64,000 bases of DNA from Methanobrevibacter sp. (GTDB lineage: Archaea > Methanobacteriota > Methanobacteria > Methanobacteriales > Methanobacteriaceae), in assembly GCF_015062985.1 (NCBI RefSeq), contig NZ_SUTI01000001.1:17890-81889 (forward strand), in the 5' to 3' direction. Every line of letters begins with the position of its first letter. Positions within the stretch are counted from its first letter, which is position 1. Of the stretch, positions 25,914 through 35,834 are shown piece after piece. Position numbers and translations under genes: made by a program. The notes beneath the pieces are model-generated. The model saw only the letters and a program-made list of their open reading frames with translations. It ran no database searches and was not told the DNA's origin.

Positions 25914-27305
25914 ATGAAAATAGAGTTTGAAACATATGTAGTTTTTGTATCATTTATCACTTCATTTTTTGCAGTGTTTTTGTCAAATGGTATAATAATT
26001 GGTGTTCCGGCCATTGCACAGGACTTTGCAATGAATAACGTCATACAAAACTGGGTTCCCACAATATTTTTCCTGGTGGTGGCGGTGTTTACTGTCCCGG
26101 CAGGTCAGATTTCAGGGAAATTCGGTGTCAAGAAATCGTTATTGGCAGGAATTATAGTATATTTGATAGGTTCAATAGGTGCATGTCTTGCGTTTTCAAC
26201 TGAATCCTTTTTGATATTCAGGATTGTTCAGGGTGCAGGCGTTGCATTTTTAAACGTATCCGCCATGGCAATGGTGGTTCAGGCTGTCAAACCACAAAAC
26301 AGAGGTAAGGCATTAGGTTTCACTGTAACTGGAGTTTATCTTGCAACATCACTTTCACCTGTTATCTGCGGATTTTTGGTGCATAACCTTGGTTGGAGGT
26401 CCATGTTTTACTTTGTCATACCTTTCCTGGTATTATGCATAATTCTGATGATTGTCAAAATTCCTCAGGAATGGAAAACATATGAGAAAGATAAAATCGA
26501 TAAGGTCGGATCTGTATTGTATGCAATAGGAATATTGGCCTTTATCTACGGATTCACCACACTGATTACTCCGATGGGAAAGGTATTGACAGTTTTAGGA
26601 TTGGTTATTCTAGTTATATTCGGAGCATATGAATTGAGACAAATCTCCCCTGTATTCAATATGAATTTATTCAAAAATAAAAAGTTCACTTCATCCAATA
26701 TAGCTGCATTATGCAGTTATCTGGCAATAATGGTAGTTACAACAATTCTGAATTATCATTTCCAGTATGTAAGGGGATGGGATGCGCAGATGTCCGGTTT
26801 GATATTGATAATCACTCCGATTATCATGGCGGTAATGGCTCCTAATGCGGGCAAGCTTTCGGATAGAATTCATCCGCAAAAGCTGGCGGCAACAGGAATG
26901 GCCATTGCGGCAGTAGCTCTTATAATACTGACATTTTTAAACAAAGACACTCCGGTGTATATAGTTGTTTTGGCGATGATTTTGCAGGGTATTGGAATGG
27001 GATTGTTCTCCTCACCGAACATGAACGCAATCATGAGTTCAGTTCCGCCGAAAGATGCGCCTACAGCATCAGCATCACAGGCAACAATGAGGACAATAGG
27101 TCAAACTATGAGTTTAGGTCTTTTAACCCTCATATTCGCTTGGGTAATGGGCAATTTGGAATTGGCTCCGCAATATGCAGATATGATTGTGAGTGCTTCT
27201 CAAATAATCTGTTCAATTTGTGCTGCCGCATGTATCCTGGCTATATTTGCATCATTAATAGGAATAAAGTCAAAAGATGAATTTAATGTAAAAAGGCCTG
27301 ATTAA
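25914..27305 (+). CDS. MFS drug/multidrug exporter, copy 2 (tandem duplicate)
   Basis: A 463-aa protein aligning end to end with the upstream transporter; for example QISGKFGVKKSLLAGIIVYL and MSGLILIITPIIMAVMAP correspond almost residue for residue. By eye it is roughly 70-75 per cent identical. Differences cluster in cytoplasmic loops and helices 7-8 (for example LITPMGKVL against LMNFIGQVC), suggesting substrate divergence. Starts after GAGGG. Same operon as the MarR gene by spacing. Confidence 0.88.
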   Translation: MKIEFETYVVFVSFITSFFAVFLSNGIIIGVPAIAQDFAMNNVIQNWVPTIFFLVVAVFTVPAGQISGKFGVKKSLLAGIIVYLIGSIGACLAFSTESFLIFRIVQGAGVAFLNVSAMAMVVQAVKPQNRGKALGFTVTGVYLATSLSPVICGFLVHNLGWRSMFYFVIPFLVLCIILMIVKIPQEWKTYEKDKIDKVGSVLYAIGILAFIYGFTTLITPMGKVLTVLGLVILVIFGAYELRQISPVFNMNLFKNKKFTSSNIAALCSYLAIMVVTTILNYHFQYVRGWDAQMSGLILIITPIIMAVMAPNAGKLSDRIHPQKLAATGMAIAAVALIILTFLNKDTPVYIVVLAMILQGIGMGLFSSPNMNAIMSSVPPKDAPTASASQATMRTIGQTMSLGLLTLIFAWVMGNLELAPQYADMIVSASQIICSICAAACILAIFASLIGIKSKDEFNVKRPD

Positions 27306-27402
27306 TCAGTCTTTGATAATGTTATTGGTCAATTTAGTTGAAAAATATTTAAATAATTAATTTATAAAATATTATTGATTGATAATTTTTAGGGGTGGTT
27401 TT

Positions 27403-27783
27403 GTGGCAAATCAGAAGATGGAAATTGAATTGACGGAAGAACAAGCTAGAAAAGTTGAAATTTTACAATCAAATGGCATCAGTGTTGGTGAAGCTATTGA
27501 TATGCTGTTTGAAGTAAAAGAAAAAGCAATTTCCATAAGAAAAGAAATTCTCGATGCTAGAATTTCAAATGCGCAAAAGGAAAAAGAAGAATTGGAAAAC
27601 AAGATAGCCAATCTTGACAAATCCATTTCACTTTTAAATAAATTAAATGATGATAATTTAGACCTTGAAGAAAAACATAGGATTGTGGAAAACGAACACG
27701 GTACTGGTGATGAAAGTTATGAAATGAAAATCCAAAGGGTTAAACATAATGTTAGCTGGGCTAAGGATTTTTTCAAATTTTAG
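27403..27783 (+). CDS. Small coiled-coil protein paired with YhgE
   Basis: A 126-aa soluble, highly charged protein. An N-terminal ~40 residues (KMEIELTEEQARKVEILQSN) look like a ribbon-helix-helix-sized region; the centre (about residues 40-85, QKEKEELENKIANLDKSISL) is a coiled coil. The ribosome-like AGGGGTGG sits 4 nt before the GTG at 27403, which I prefer over the TTG at 27379. It lies 21 bp upstream of the YhgE gene and is probably cotranscribed, so it may be an accessory subunit or regulator; family not recognised. Confidence 0.6.
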   Translation: MANQKMEIELTEEQARKVEILQSNGISVGEAIDMLFEVKEKAISIRKEILDARISNAQKEKEELENKIANLDKSISLLNKLNDDNLDLEEKHRIVENEHGTGDESYEMKIQRVKHNVSWAKDFFKF

Positions 27784-27804
27784 TCATGACATTGGGTGAA
27801 ATTC

Positions 27805-29592
27805 ATGAAAGATAGCAGGAAATTTACACGGGAAGGAATAAACGAATTTCGTTTGAGCAGTAGGAGGAACATATCAGAAATCATTAAAAGGGACATAAGG
27901 GCATCATTCACAAACCCTATAGTCATACTGTTTATCGTTGCACTTTTAATATTGCCTTCATTGTATGCTTTAATTAACATATATGCATGTTGGGATCCGT
28001 ATGAAAATACGGGCAATGTCCAGTTCGCAATTGCCAATGAGGATAAAGGTGCAACATATCAGGGTGCGAAGCTTAATGCGGGTAATGATTTAGTATCAAT
28101 GTTAAACAACAATACGGATTTCAATTGGGTTTTTGTGGGTTCGGATGAGCTGAAAAAAGGCGTGCATGATGGAACGTATTATGCGGGCATAATTGTGCCT
28201 TCTAATTTCAGTGCATCGATTGTATCGATTACTTCCGATAATCCTCATTCTGCAGAATTGGAATATTATGTTAATGAAAAGGCAAATCCCGTTGCTGCTA
28301 AATTGGCTGACAGTGCTGCAAGAGCAATATATAATAATGTAAATGCGGAAATTGTTGCTTTTATTAATGTGGCCGCTTATGGTAAACTTGGAGAGCTACA
28401 GTCAGGTTTGGCTTCAGGTGCATCTGAAATGTCAAGCGGAGCGGTATTGCTGTCAAATGGTGCAGGTCAGGTGTCAAGCGGAGCAGGTCAGGTGTCAAGC
28501 GGTGCTCAGGAATTTTCAGCGGGTGCCAATCAATTGAGTGAAGGGGCAGACCAGGTGGCCGGCGGAACTCAAATCGTTTCGGATAAGGCTCAAGATGTTT
28601 CAAGTGCTGTCAATGAAGCGGGAACTTTAATCAAAAATTCAACATCCAGTCCGATAATTCATCAGGAAGTCGACAAGATTGAAGGTAGAGTTTCACAAAC
28701 CGCTCAAAATCTCTCCACCCTGAATAGTGGAGCTCATGCAGTTGCAGACGGATCACGTCAGTTATCATCTGGCGCCGACCAGTTGGCCCAAGGTACTTTA
28801 AGTTTAGCTGCAGGTGCAGAATTGCTTGCAAATTCTGCCGCTTCTGCATTGTTCATGGCTTCCAGTTCATTATCCGGCGCTGCTGCTGATTTGGATTCAG
28901 TTACCGGTTTGAATGATTCTCAAGTTGGCGAATATTTCTATTCTCCAGTTAAATTGGATAAACATGAAGAGTTCACAACCAACAATTACGGTTCACAGGT
29001 ATCCCCATTCTATTTGGTCTTATCAATGTGGGTTGGAGCCCTTATTACATCCGTAATATTTGATGTAGGTTCAAGTATAGGTACCAAATACAGACCTCAT
29101 GAGGTATATATTGGCAAAATAATCTATTTCAACATTTTAGCGATTTTGCAAACAACAATAACATTGATTGGATGTTATCTCCTTAATATTGATATCCATA
29201 ACCCTATAATGTTTATTTTGTCATGTTACTTTGTTGCAGTAATGTTCATGGCATTGGTATACTCATTTATTTCAATATTGGGCCAAGTCGGAAAGGGAAT
29301 AGCAATTATCCTATTGGTGTTCCAGATTTCTGCTACAGGAGGTATTTATCCTGTTCAAATTATGAACAAGATTTTTGGAGTACTGTATCCATACTTGCCG
29401 ATGACTCATGGTATCAATATCGTTCGTGAAGCGCAGCTTGGATTAATATGGAAAAATTACCTGCCATCATTTACATTCTTGCTGCTTATGGGAATAATTG
29501 TGGTTTTAATATCCATTATCCTTAAGCAAAGATTCGATAAGCGTACAAAATATTTCGAAGATAATTTGGAAGAGTCCAATTTATTCAATTAA
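27805..29592 (+). CDS. YhgE/Pip family membrane protein
   Basis: A 595-aa membrane protein. The N-terminal hydrophobic helix and WDPYENTGNVQFAIANEDKG match the YhgE/Pip N-terminal signature. A large external domain follows, rich in SSGAxxLSxGAxQL heptad-like repeats (about residues 205-350) forming coiled-coil or beta-spring structures. The C-terminal six helices resemble an ABC-2-type permease domain. In Gram-positive bacteria relatives serve as phage receptor or type VII secretion components (EsaA-like); the archaeal role is unknown. GGGTGA before ATG 27805 beats the in-frame GTG at 27796. Two tandem 21-bp DNA repeats lie at 28462-28503. Confidence 0.8.
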   Translation: MKDSRKFTREGINEFRLSSRRNISEIIKRDIRASFTNPIVILFIVALLILPSLYALINIYACWDPYENTGNVQFAIANEDKGATYQGAKLNAGNDLVSMLNNNTDFNWVFVGSDELKKGVHDGTYYAGIIVPSNFSASIVSITSDNPHSAELEYYVNEKANPVAAKLADSAARAIYNNVNAEIVAFINVAAYGKLGELQSGLASGASEMSSGAVLLSNGAGQVSSGAGQVSSGAQEFSAGANQLSEGADQVAGGTQIVSDKAQDVSSAVNEAGTLIKNSTSSPIIHQEVDKIEGRVSQTAQNLSTLNSGAHAVADGSRQLSSGADQLAQGTLSLAAGAELLANSAASALFMASSSLSGAAADLDSVTGLNDSQVGEYFYSPVKLDKHEEFTTNNYGSQVSPFYLVLSMWVGALITSVIFDVGSSIGTKYRPHEVYIGKIIYFNILAILQTTITLIGCYLLNIDIHNPIMFILSCYFVAVMFMALVYSFISILGQVGKGIAIILLVFQISATGGIYPVQIMNKIFGVLYPYLPMTHGINIVREAQLGLIWKNYLPSFTFLLLMGIIVVLISIILKQRFDKRTKYFEDNLEESNLFN

Positions 29593-29616
29593 ATTGGATT
29601 TCCCATTTCTTTTTTT

Positions 29617-30138
29617 TTAAAATTTTCTAAAATCTGCTTTGATCAGTCCAAACAATGAAATCAAACCTATAAGTGCGGTAACACTTTCTATTGTTGCTGA
29701 TGCAAAGTCATAAATCGCAAGGAAATAAACAATATAAATCGCACTGTTTATGATAAAGCTTGTTTTTATGCTTTTGATGGTCTTGAGATAGTAGTTGGAC
29801 AGTGTGATTTGGATGATTGCGATTATGGGCAGAAATCCGATTATGCCCATGGTATTGACCATGCAACCGATAACCACTGAAATGATTATGAAAAATATGG
29901 TCCATCTAAATGTCAATTTGTCATAGTAGACCATCGCATTTCTTGAAGCGGCAATGGCCATGGTAGTCACTCCGGTCCATGAGAGGAAAAATACGGAGGA
30001 TATCATTAGGATAAAGGCATTCAGAAATTGGTATTTATAGGCTTCCTTCTCATCATTGACCCACATGCTCAGTATGATGAAAATGCCCGCAACCAGGGAG
30101 ATGATATTTCCTATGACGATGTTTATAGCTATATTCAT
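29617..30138 (-). CDS. YgjV-like integral membrane protein
   Basis: A 173-aa protein with five to six hydrophobic helices. The pattern with a conserved W in the first helix pair and ASRNAMVYYDKLTFRW in the middle matches the YgjV (Imp-YgjV) family of small inner-membrane proteins, function unknown. It is convergent with the YhgE gene, with 24 bp between stops. Family call is from overall pattern, so moderate confidence. Confidence 0.65.
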   Translation of the reverse strand: MNIAINIVIGNIISLVAGIFIILSMWVNDEKEAYKYQFLNAFILMISSVFFLSWTGVTTMAIAASRNAMVYYDKLTFRWTIFFIIISVVIGCMVNTMGIIGFLPIIAIIQITLSNYYLKTIKSIKTSFIINSAIYIVYFLAIYDFASATIESVTALIGLISLFGLIKADFRKF

Positions 30139-30204
30139 ATTATCAGATAAAATAAATTAATTTTGTTTAAATAAATCTAAATTGACTTAATCAATCTTAA
30201 AGTT

Positions 30205-30275
30205 TAGAGCCCGGCGATTAAAATCCGTTCCTTTACCTGCGATTGGTATGCCAGGTTCATATTTGCGATGTAATT
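30205..30275. ncRNA. GC-rich islet in a divergent spacer, possible small RNA
   Basis: Within the 294-bp divergent spacer between the YgjV-like and flavoprotein genes, about 70 bp stands out by much higher G+C than the surrounding AT-rich DNA. It can form a 5-bp stem ACCTG (30235-30239) with CAGGT (30252-30256). In AT-rich archaea such islands often mark structured RNAs. No known RNA family or tRNA shape is recognised, and a decayed gene fragment is equally possible. The rest of the spacer is featureless. Confidence 0.2.
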
Positions 30276-30432
30276 AAACCAAAAAAAAGGGTTAGTATTA
30301 ATCCAACATTATAAAAACTCCCCTCAACTTTAATCTTTATCATAATCAATATAAAAAACTATCAATCCCCCCAATTTCTTTAGATAAAAATTTATACTCT
30401 TTAATACATATTTTAAGTTTGGAGGTAAAAAT

Positions 30433-31887
30433 ATGGATTATGATGTTATTTATATCGGAAGCGGAAACGCCGCCTGGCAAGGAGGCCGATTTTTAAGAAA
30501 GGCAGGCCTTAAAATATTGATTGTTGAAGAAAGTTTATATGGTGGAGCATGTGCAAATAGGGGTTGCAATTCAAAGGCTCTGCTTGATGCGCCTTATGAA
30601 ATCAAGGCATTGGCCGATAACTTTGAAGGCGTTGGAAAGTCAGGCAATTTCGATGTCAATTGGTCAGATCTAATGGAATATAAGAGAAAACGCATTGCGG
30701 GAATGTCAATATTTCTGGACAATAAATTTGATGAATATGACCTGGACGTTGCCCATGGAAAGGGAGTCATCCTGGATGAGCATACAGTTCAGGTGGCAAA
30801 CAGGAAATTCACAACCGATAAGATAGTAATATGCACTGGTTTGAAACCTTACATTCCGGATATTAAAGGAAAGGAATACCTCCATGACAGTACAGACTTT
30901 TTAGATATTTCAGAACTTCCAAAACATACCATAATCATAGGTGCAGGATTTGTCGGAATGGAATTCGCGTCAATACTTGCAGAAGCGGGCCTTGAAGCCG
31001 ATGTCATCATAAGAGGGGACATGGCATTGAAATATTTCCACCAGCCATATGTCCAGAATGTAATCGAAATCCTAAAGGAAAAGAATATCAGATTCCATTT
31101 CAACCAGACAGTCAGGGAAATTGTAAAAAGCGATGATGTGGAAATTGAAAATCCCGAAAGCAAAGTTCTCAACGTTTCAAGTGCAATGAATTCCGATGAA
31201 CTGTTAAGGGATCCGGAATCCAAAATAGACAATGAAGCTCATGAGAATGCATTCACCGTCAATTGTGAAAGCGGACTCAGCCTGACAGGAGATTATGTAA
31301 TTGCAGCAATGGGACGTGTCGCCAATGTGGAGGACATAGGACTTGAAAACGTCGGATTGACCTACACAAATAAGGGAATCAAGGTAAACGGACATCTCCA
31401 GACTGAAGTTCCAAACATTTATGCATCAGGTGATGTAGCAGATACAGGAATCCCAAAGCTTGTAACAGTCGCAATCCATCAGTCAAAATATCTTGCTAAG
31501 GAATTGCTGGGTGAGGCAGATGAAATAACCTATCCTGTTGTTCCTGCGGTCGCATATACAATACCTAGAATTGCAACTGTCGGTATGCCTGCTTATGTTG
31601 GCGAAAAAAGCGAAGACCATGAAGTTCACACTATAAAATATGGAAGATCATATTCTTTGGAACTTAAAAATGACCTTACCGCTGAGGTGAAGGTTGTAGT
31701 GGACAGGGATTTAAACATTGTCGGCGCCGAGATATATGCTGCGGATGCTGAAAATGTCGCCAACATGTTTGCATTCATTATAAATAAAAAGATAACTCTT
31801 GAAGAGCTTGATTACATGATTTATGCATTCCCTTCAAGCAGTTCAGTATGTTTGTATAAGCTGCACAATATACATTATGAGCTTTAG
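30433..31887 (+). CDS. FAD-dependent pyridine nucleotide-disulfide oxidoreductase
   Basis: A 484-aa flavoenzyme of the dihydrolipoamide dehydrogenase / mercuric reductase superfamily. IYIGSGNAAWQGG near residue 6 binds the ADP of FAD; GGACANRGCNSKA (about 36-48) holds the CX4C redox disulfide, with an Asn replacing the usual Pro-side residues; HTIIIGAGFVGMEFASILAEAG is the NAD(P) site and YASGDVADTG the second FAD motif. The C-terminal dimerisation domain is complete but lacks the family's usual HxxHPT; ends with YAFPSSSSVCLYKL. The substrate disulfide is unknown. GGAGG precedes the start; upstream TATA at about 30397. Confidence 0.85.
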   Translation: MDYDVIYIGSGNAAWQGGRFLRKAGLKILIVEESLYGGACANRGCNSKALLDAPYEIKALADNFEGVGKSGNFDVNWSDLMEYKRKRIAGMSIFLDNKFDEYDLDVAHGKGVILDEHTVQVANRKFTTDKIVICTGLKPYIPDIKGKEYLHDSTDFLDISELPKHTIIIGAGFVGMEFASILAEAGLEADVIIRGDMALKYFHQPYVQNVIEILKEKNIRFHFNQTVREIVKSDDVEIENPESKVLNVSSAMNSDELLRDPESKIDNEAHENAFTVNCESGLSLTGDYVIAAMGRVANVEDIGLENVGLTYTNKGIKVNGHLQTEVPNIYASGDVADTGIPKLVTVAIHQSKYLAKELLGEADEITYPVVPAVAYTIPRIATVGMPAYVGEKSEDHEVHTIKYGRSYSLELKNDLTAEVKVVVDRDLNIVGAEIYAADAENVANMFAFIINKKITLEELDYMIYAFPSSSSVCLYKLHNIHYEL

Positions 31888-31898
31888 GTATAGTATTT

Positions 31899-32528
31899 CT
31901 ATACCTTAAACAATTTTTCAATCAATTGCTCTTCACTTTTGTAGAAGTCGAATTTCAATATGTTCATAAGTATCTGAGGAGCTCCCAGCAGCTGTGATGA
32001 TGCAAAAAGAGGCATGAATATTTTACATGCCCCCTGTTCAACACAGATTCTTAAAGTTTCAGGCAAATTTTGTGATTGTTCGGTACTTAGTATAACTGAA
32101 TTGTCTTCCAAATCAATGTTATTTTCAATGGATTGTTTTGCTACCATTTCCTGTAAAGAAAAATTATCAGGTTCACCATCACCTGTTAAATTATCGATGC
32201 GGGTTTCATTATTTTCAATGGATAATTTGAATATGTCCTGCCCGTCAACGAAATACACTTCACCGACATCAATGGAATTTTCCAGAAGGGTTCCGATTTG
32301 AAGGGTATTTTCAACCTTTTCAGGTTCCTCTTCTGTCTTTTCATCACTCTTTTTACTGGATGTGAATAAATCTCCGAAATCAGGAGTATAATCTATCACT
32401 GATTTATATTGGATTTCTTTGCTTGATTTTTCTTCCTCGCCAGCTATTTTCTTGAGGAGTCGAATGATTTCTGTGTTTTGCTTTTCAATGTTTTTGGTAA
32501 TTTCAATTAATTCGGATAAATCTGACAT
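31899..32528 (-). CDS. Hypothetical protein with N-terminal coiled coil
   Basis: A 209-aa acidic protein of no recognised family. The first ~35 residues (SDLSELIEITKNIEKQNTEI) form a helix or short coiled coil, followed by a low-complexity Lys/Glu/Ser linker; the C-terminal ~110 residues look like a globular domain (ILSTEQSQNLPETLRICVEQ, then FMPLFASSQLLGAPQILMNI). The ATG at 32528 is preferred over 32567, whose leader is not typical. It is convergent with the flavoenzyme gene (11 bp between stops). Confidence 0.55.
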   Translation of the reverse strand: MSDLSELIEITKNIEKQNTEIIRLLKKIAGEEEKSSKEIQYKSVIDYTPDFGDLFTSSKKSDEKTEEEPEKVENTLQIGTLLENSIDVGEVYFVDGQDIFKLSIENNETRIDNLTGDGEPDNFSLQEMVAKQSIENNIDLEDNSVILSTEQSQNLPETLRICVEQGACKIFMPLFASSQLLGAPQILMNILKFDFYKSEEQLIEKLFKV

Positions 32529-32794
32529 GATTAATTTTATGGCATTCGTATCTATTATAATTTTCAATTTGAATTCAGTCTAAAGAATGTCCCTATTCTT
32601 TCATCATATGAACATATGTTTCGAAAATATTTCAGAATTCATGGATTAATATTCTTATCTTATTGAATATTATTTTAGTACATAAATTTATAATATAATT
32701 AAAAATTGGGTATTTATAGTAACTTTTAATAGCTTTAAATTATAAAATTATAATATACTTTGTATCCTCAACTAGGGTATTTGAGAGGTTTTTC

Positions 32795-34102
32795 ATGAAG
32801 AAAATTATTACATACGGAACATTTGATTTATTCCATAAAGGACACTACAATATTTTGAAAAGAGCAAAAGAGTATGGAGATTATTTAATTGTTGGTGTCA
32901 CTGGTGAAAATTATGATATTGGTCGTGGAAAGTTAAATGTTCATGATTCACTTGCAACAAGGATTGAAAATGTCCAGAAGACAGGTTTTGCAGATGAGAT
33001 TATCGTTGAGGAATATCTCGGTCAAAAAATTGGTGACATCATCAGATATGACATCGACGCATTTGTCATTGGTGATGACTGGAAGGGCAAATTCGATCAC
33101 TTGTCAAAATATTGCAATATGGTTTATATGGAAAGGACAAAAGGCATTTCCAGCACCAAGATTAGGGAAGAAACTTTTAATCAATATGATATTGGTATCA
33201 TTTGCGATTATCTTGACGATAATGAATTAGTTAAGGAAGCCAAATTGGTTAACGGTTTTGAAGTTAAGAATATATTCTGTGAAGACAAGAACCTGTTAGC
33301 TGCATTTAAGGAAAAATATGCAATAGAAAATTCTTTTGATACTTATGAAGACATGATTCAGGCTTCCGATATAGTATTTGTCAGATGTGCCATTTCAGAT
33401 AGGGTTGAATATATCAAAAAGGCATTGAATGCAGGAAAACATGTTATCTACGACTGTCCGGCAACATTCAACTCTCAAATAATGAAGGAATTGTTTGACC
33501 TTGCAAAAGAAAATAACGTAATATTGATGGAAAACATCAAGATGGTTCATATTTATGTTTTTAACCAGTTGTTATGGATGACACAGGCAGGATTAATAGG
33601 TGACATCTTAAGCTTCAACTGTTCAATATCAAAAAACGACTCAAGTCGTTCTAATCTCTTTTATGATTTAAGTACAACAACATTGCTTCCAATGCTAAAG
33701 ATTATGGGATGCGACTATGAAAAGGCTGACATTCAGGTGAATAAGGATGGTGATGAGATAGAATTCGCATCAATGAACTTTGTTTATCCTAAAGGAAGAG
33801 CCCTAATAAACGTTGGTGATAAGATACGTGTAGACAATCAGCTGGAGATAATCGGTACAAAAGGAACAATCCGCATGAGGGGGGATTGGTGGAGATGCAA
33901 AAGCTTTGAGCTCCATACTCCCGGTTCAAATGATGTGCAACTGTTCAATACCAATTTTGAAGGTAATGGATTCAAGTATCTGGTTAAGGCGATGTCTACA
34001 ATGTTGGAAAACGGGCGTGTTGATACGAAGAGTATAACTAAATCTGAATTAATCAAGATTGTTGAAATTTTAGAAAATTTGAAAAAAACTGATAAGGATT
34101 AA
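32795..34102 (+). CDS. Cytidylyltransferase (TagD-like) fused to a Gfo/Idh-type oxidoreductase domain
   Basis: A 435-aa fusion. Residues 1-130 are a glycerol-3-phosphate-type cytidylyltransferase: YGTFDLFHKGHYNIL carries the HxGH catalytic site and ERTKGISSTKIR the signature RTxGISTT. Residues ~135-435 resemble a Rossmann Gfo/Idh/MocA domain (DYLDDNELVKEAK, ALNAGKHVIYDCP, LEIIGTKGTIRMRG); the family's EKP Lys motif reads DCP, so it may not be a standard dehydrogenase. Should make a CDP-activated alcohol or related headgroup in the cytoplasm. GAGG precedes the start; LicD follows 19 bp later. Confidence 0.75.
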   Translation: MKKIITYGTFDLFHKGHYNILKRAKEYGDYLIVGVTGENYDIGRGKLNVHDSLATRIENVQKTGFADEIIVEEYLGQKIGDIIRYDIDAFVIGDDWKGKFDHLSKYCNMVYMERTKGISSTKIREETFNQYDIGIICDYLDDNELVKEAKLVNGFEVKNIFCEDKNLLAAFKEKYAIENSFDTYEDMIQASDIVFVRCAISDRVEYIKKALNAGKHVIYDCPATFNSQIMKELFDLAKENNVILMENIKMVHIYVFNQLLWMTQAGLIGDILSFNCSISKNDSSRSNLFYDLSTTTLLPMLKIMGCDYEKADIQVNKDGDEIEFASMNFVYPKGRALINVGDKIRVDNQLEIIGTKGTIRMRGDWWRCKSFELHTPGSNDVQLFNTNFEGNGFKYLVKAMSTMLENGRVDTKSITKSELIKIVEILENLKKTDKD

Positions 34103-34121
34103 GGCGTAGGGATGAAAATTT

Positions 34122-35774
34122 ATGAATGAAATGCATGAAACTTTATTAAATCTTTTACTTGAAATTGATGATATTTGCCGGGAACATGGAATTACATATT
34201 TTTTATCAGGTGGAACCGCTCTCGGTGCGCATAGGAATCAATGTTTCCTTCCTTGGGATGATGATATTGACCTGTTTATTCCCCGTGATGACTGGGACAA
34301 ACTGTACAAGCTAATCAGTGAGCATCCGGAGGTGCTTCCTGAAAATAGGAGTTTCATATGTTGGGAAAACGATGATTTGCACAGGAATCCGATTCCACGT
34401 TATGTTGATACTTCAACCACAATGATGTTTCATTCACAGGCCATTTCCGCCAAATTATGCGGAAACCAGATTGAATTTTTTGTTTTAGATCCAATCCCAA
34501 ATGTTGAAGATGGTCAAAAAGAACATTTAAAACAAATGCAAGCATTTCTTGAAATATTTTCCCCGCACTTCTTTGTTTCACAGAGTGTCCTCCTAGAAGA
34601 GTATGATGAACACAAGAAAATTGTTCTTCAATATTTGGAAGACATTGATAAAAGAGGTTTTGACGTAGTAATGCCTGAGCTATACGATAAATTATATTCC
34701 TATCCCCTTGAAAAAGCGGATTATGTCTGTATACGCTGGGGAATTCATATGTTTTTACATAAATCCTCATTTTATAAGGGAGAGCGCTATGTTGATTTGG
34801 AAGGACATCGCATTCCTGTTGCTTCCGATTTGGAACATGCACTGAGGATTGATTATGGGGATTCATGGATGTATATTCCGCAGGGTGATGGTCAAATCTC
34901 ACACAATGCTATGATAGTAGACCAAAGCCGTCCTTTCAGTGAATTTACAAAGATATATCTAAAACATGTTAATCAAAAGGCAGTCATGAAAGCTTATGAA
35001 GAAAACAAAAAGAACAGTGTTGAACTGTGGCCTTATAGAAAATATATTGACTTAGAAAGAAATCAGATAAGGGGTTTGGTTGATAAAAAGAATATTGAAA
35101 GGACTGTTGAACTTAACAATTATGACCTGAACCAAATGATAGAAGACAGGGAATTCGAATTATTGGATGAGCTATTTAAGGATTATTTCACACATCAGTT
35201 TTATGCCGTTCCCAAAAGATATTTAAGCCTTCATGATATAGGAAACGACTTATTAAAGGTAATTGTTAAATATAAGATTAGACAGGGATTGTATTTCACT
35301 GGCCGAAATGTTTTGGATATAATTGAATATAACAAGCCCCTCGATGATGAACTGCAGCATTTGAAGGACATTTGCGAATATTGCAGAACATTGTCCGTAG
35401 CGATTTATGATGATTTCGATGTTGAGACTGTAGAGAAAACATTGGAAAATGTATTTGACGATTGCAAGGATTTAATTGATACATATAGGGCCAGATTATG
35501 GCTGATGGGCAAAAAAGCTAGTGTTGATAAAGATTATGAAGAAATGATTGATGTGGCAAAAGAAATGTTGGCCGAATATCCGGAAGATGGTGAAATCATG
35601 GCATATGTTGCAGGAGCATATTATATGTTGGGAGATAAGGAAAACGCCACTAAAATGTATGCCGAAGCAGTTGAACACACCAGAAACGGATTCGTATGGC
35701 AATTTGCTAAAAAACATGTTGGCATTGACAGAATGTTGGAGGAGGAAATCTATGTTAATAGCGAATCAGAATAA
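34122..35774 (+). CDS. LicD family phosphotransferase with helical C-terminal extension
   Basis: A 550-aa protein. Residues ~1-270 are a LicD/fukutin-type nucleotidyltransferase-fold domain: ITYFLSGGTALGAHRNQCF then PWDDDIDLFIPRDDWDKL (the catalytic acidic motif, about residues 45-62). LicD proteins transfer phosphocholine, or another phospho-alcohol, from a CDP donor onto glycans. The C-terminal ~250 residues are helical and may contain TPR-like repeats (MLAEYPEDGEIMAYVAGAYY). The upstream gene would make its CDP-linked donor, a pathway inference. Spacing suggests one operon through 38137. Confidence 0.75.
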   Translation: MNEMHETLLNLLLEIDDICREHGITYFLSGGTALGAHRNQCFLPWDDDIDLFIPRDDWDKLYKLISEHPEVLPENRSFICWENDDLHRNPIPRYVDTSTTMMFHSQAISAKLCGNQIEFFVLDPIPNVEDGQKEHLKQMQAFLEIFSPHFFVSQSVLLEEYDEHKKIVLQYLEDIDKRGFDVVMPELYDKLYSYPLEKADYVCIRWGIHMFLHKSSFYKGERYVDLEGHRIPVASDLEHALRIDYGDSWMYIPQGDGQISHNAMIVDQSRPFSEFTKIYLKHVNQKAVMKAYEENKKNSVELWPYRKYIDLERNQIRGLVDKKNIERTVELNNYDLNQMIEDREFELLDELFKDYFTHQFYAVPKRYLSLHDIGNDLLKVIVKYKIRQGLYFTGRNVLDIIEYNKPLDDELQHLKDICEYCRTLSVAIYDDFDVETVEKTLENVFDDCKDLIDTYRARLWLMGKKASVDKDYEEMIDVAKEMLAEYPEDGEIMAYVAGAYYMLGDKENATKMYAEAVEHTRNGFVWQFAKKHVGIDRMLEEEIYVNSESE

Positions 35775-35834
35775 AAATGGAGCATGTAACTTTCAAAAAG
35801 AGCATGTTGATTTAGAAATGATGGGGGAAAATTT

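Noticed and set aside
28343..28849. Alternative-frame reading frames inside the YhgE gene
   Set aside because: They are products of the Ser/Gly-rich coding repeats read out of frame.
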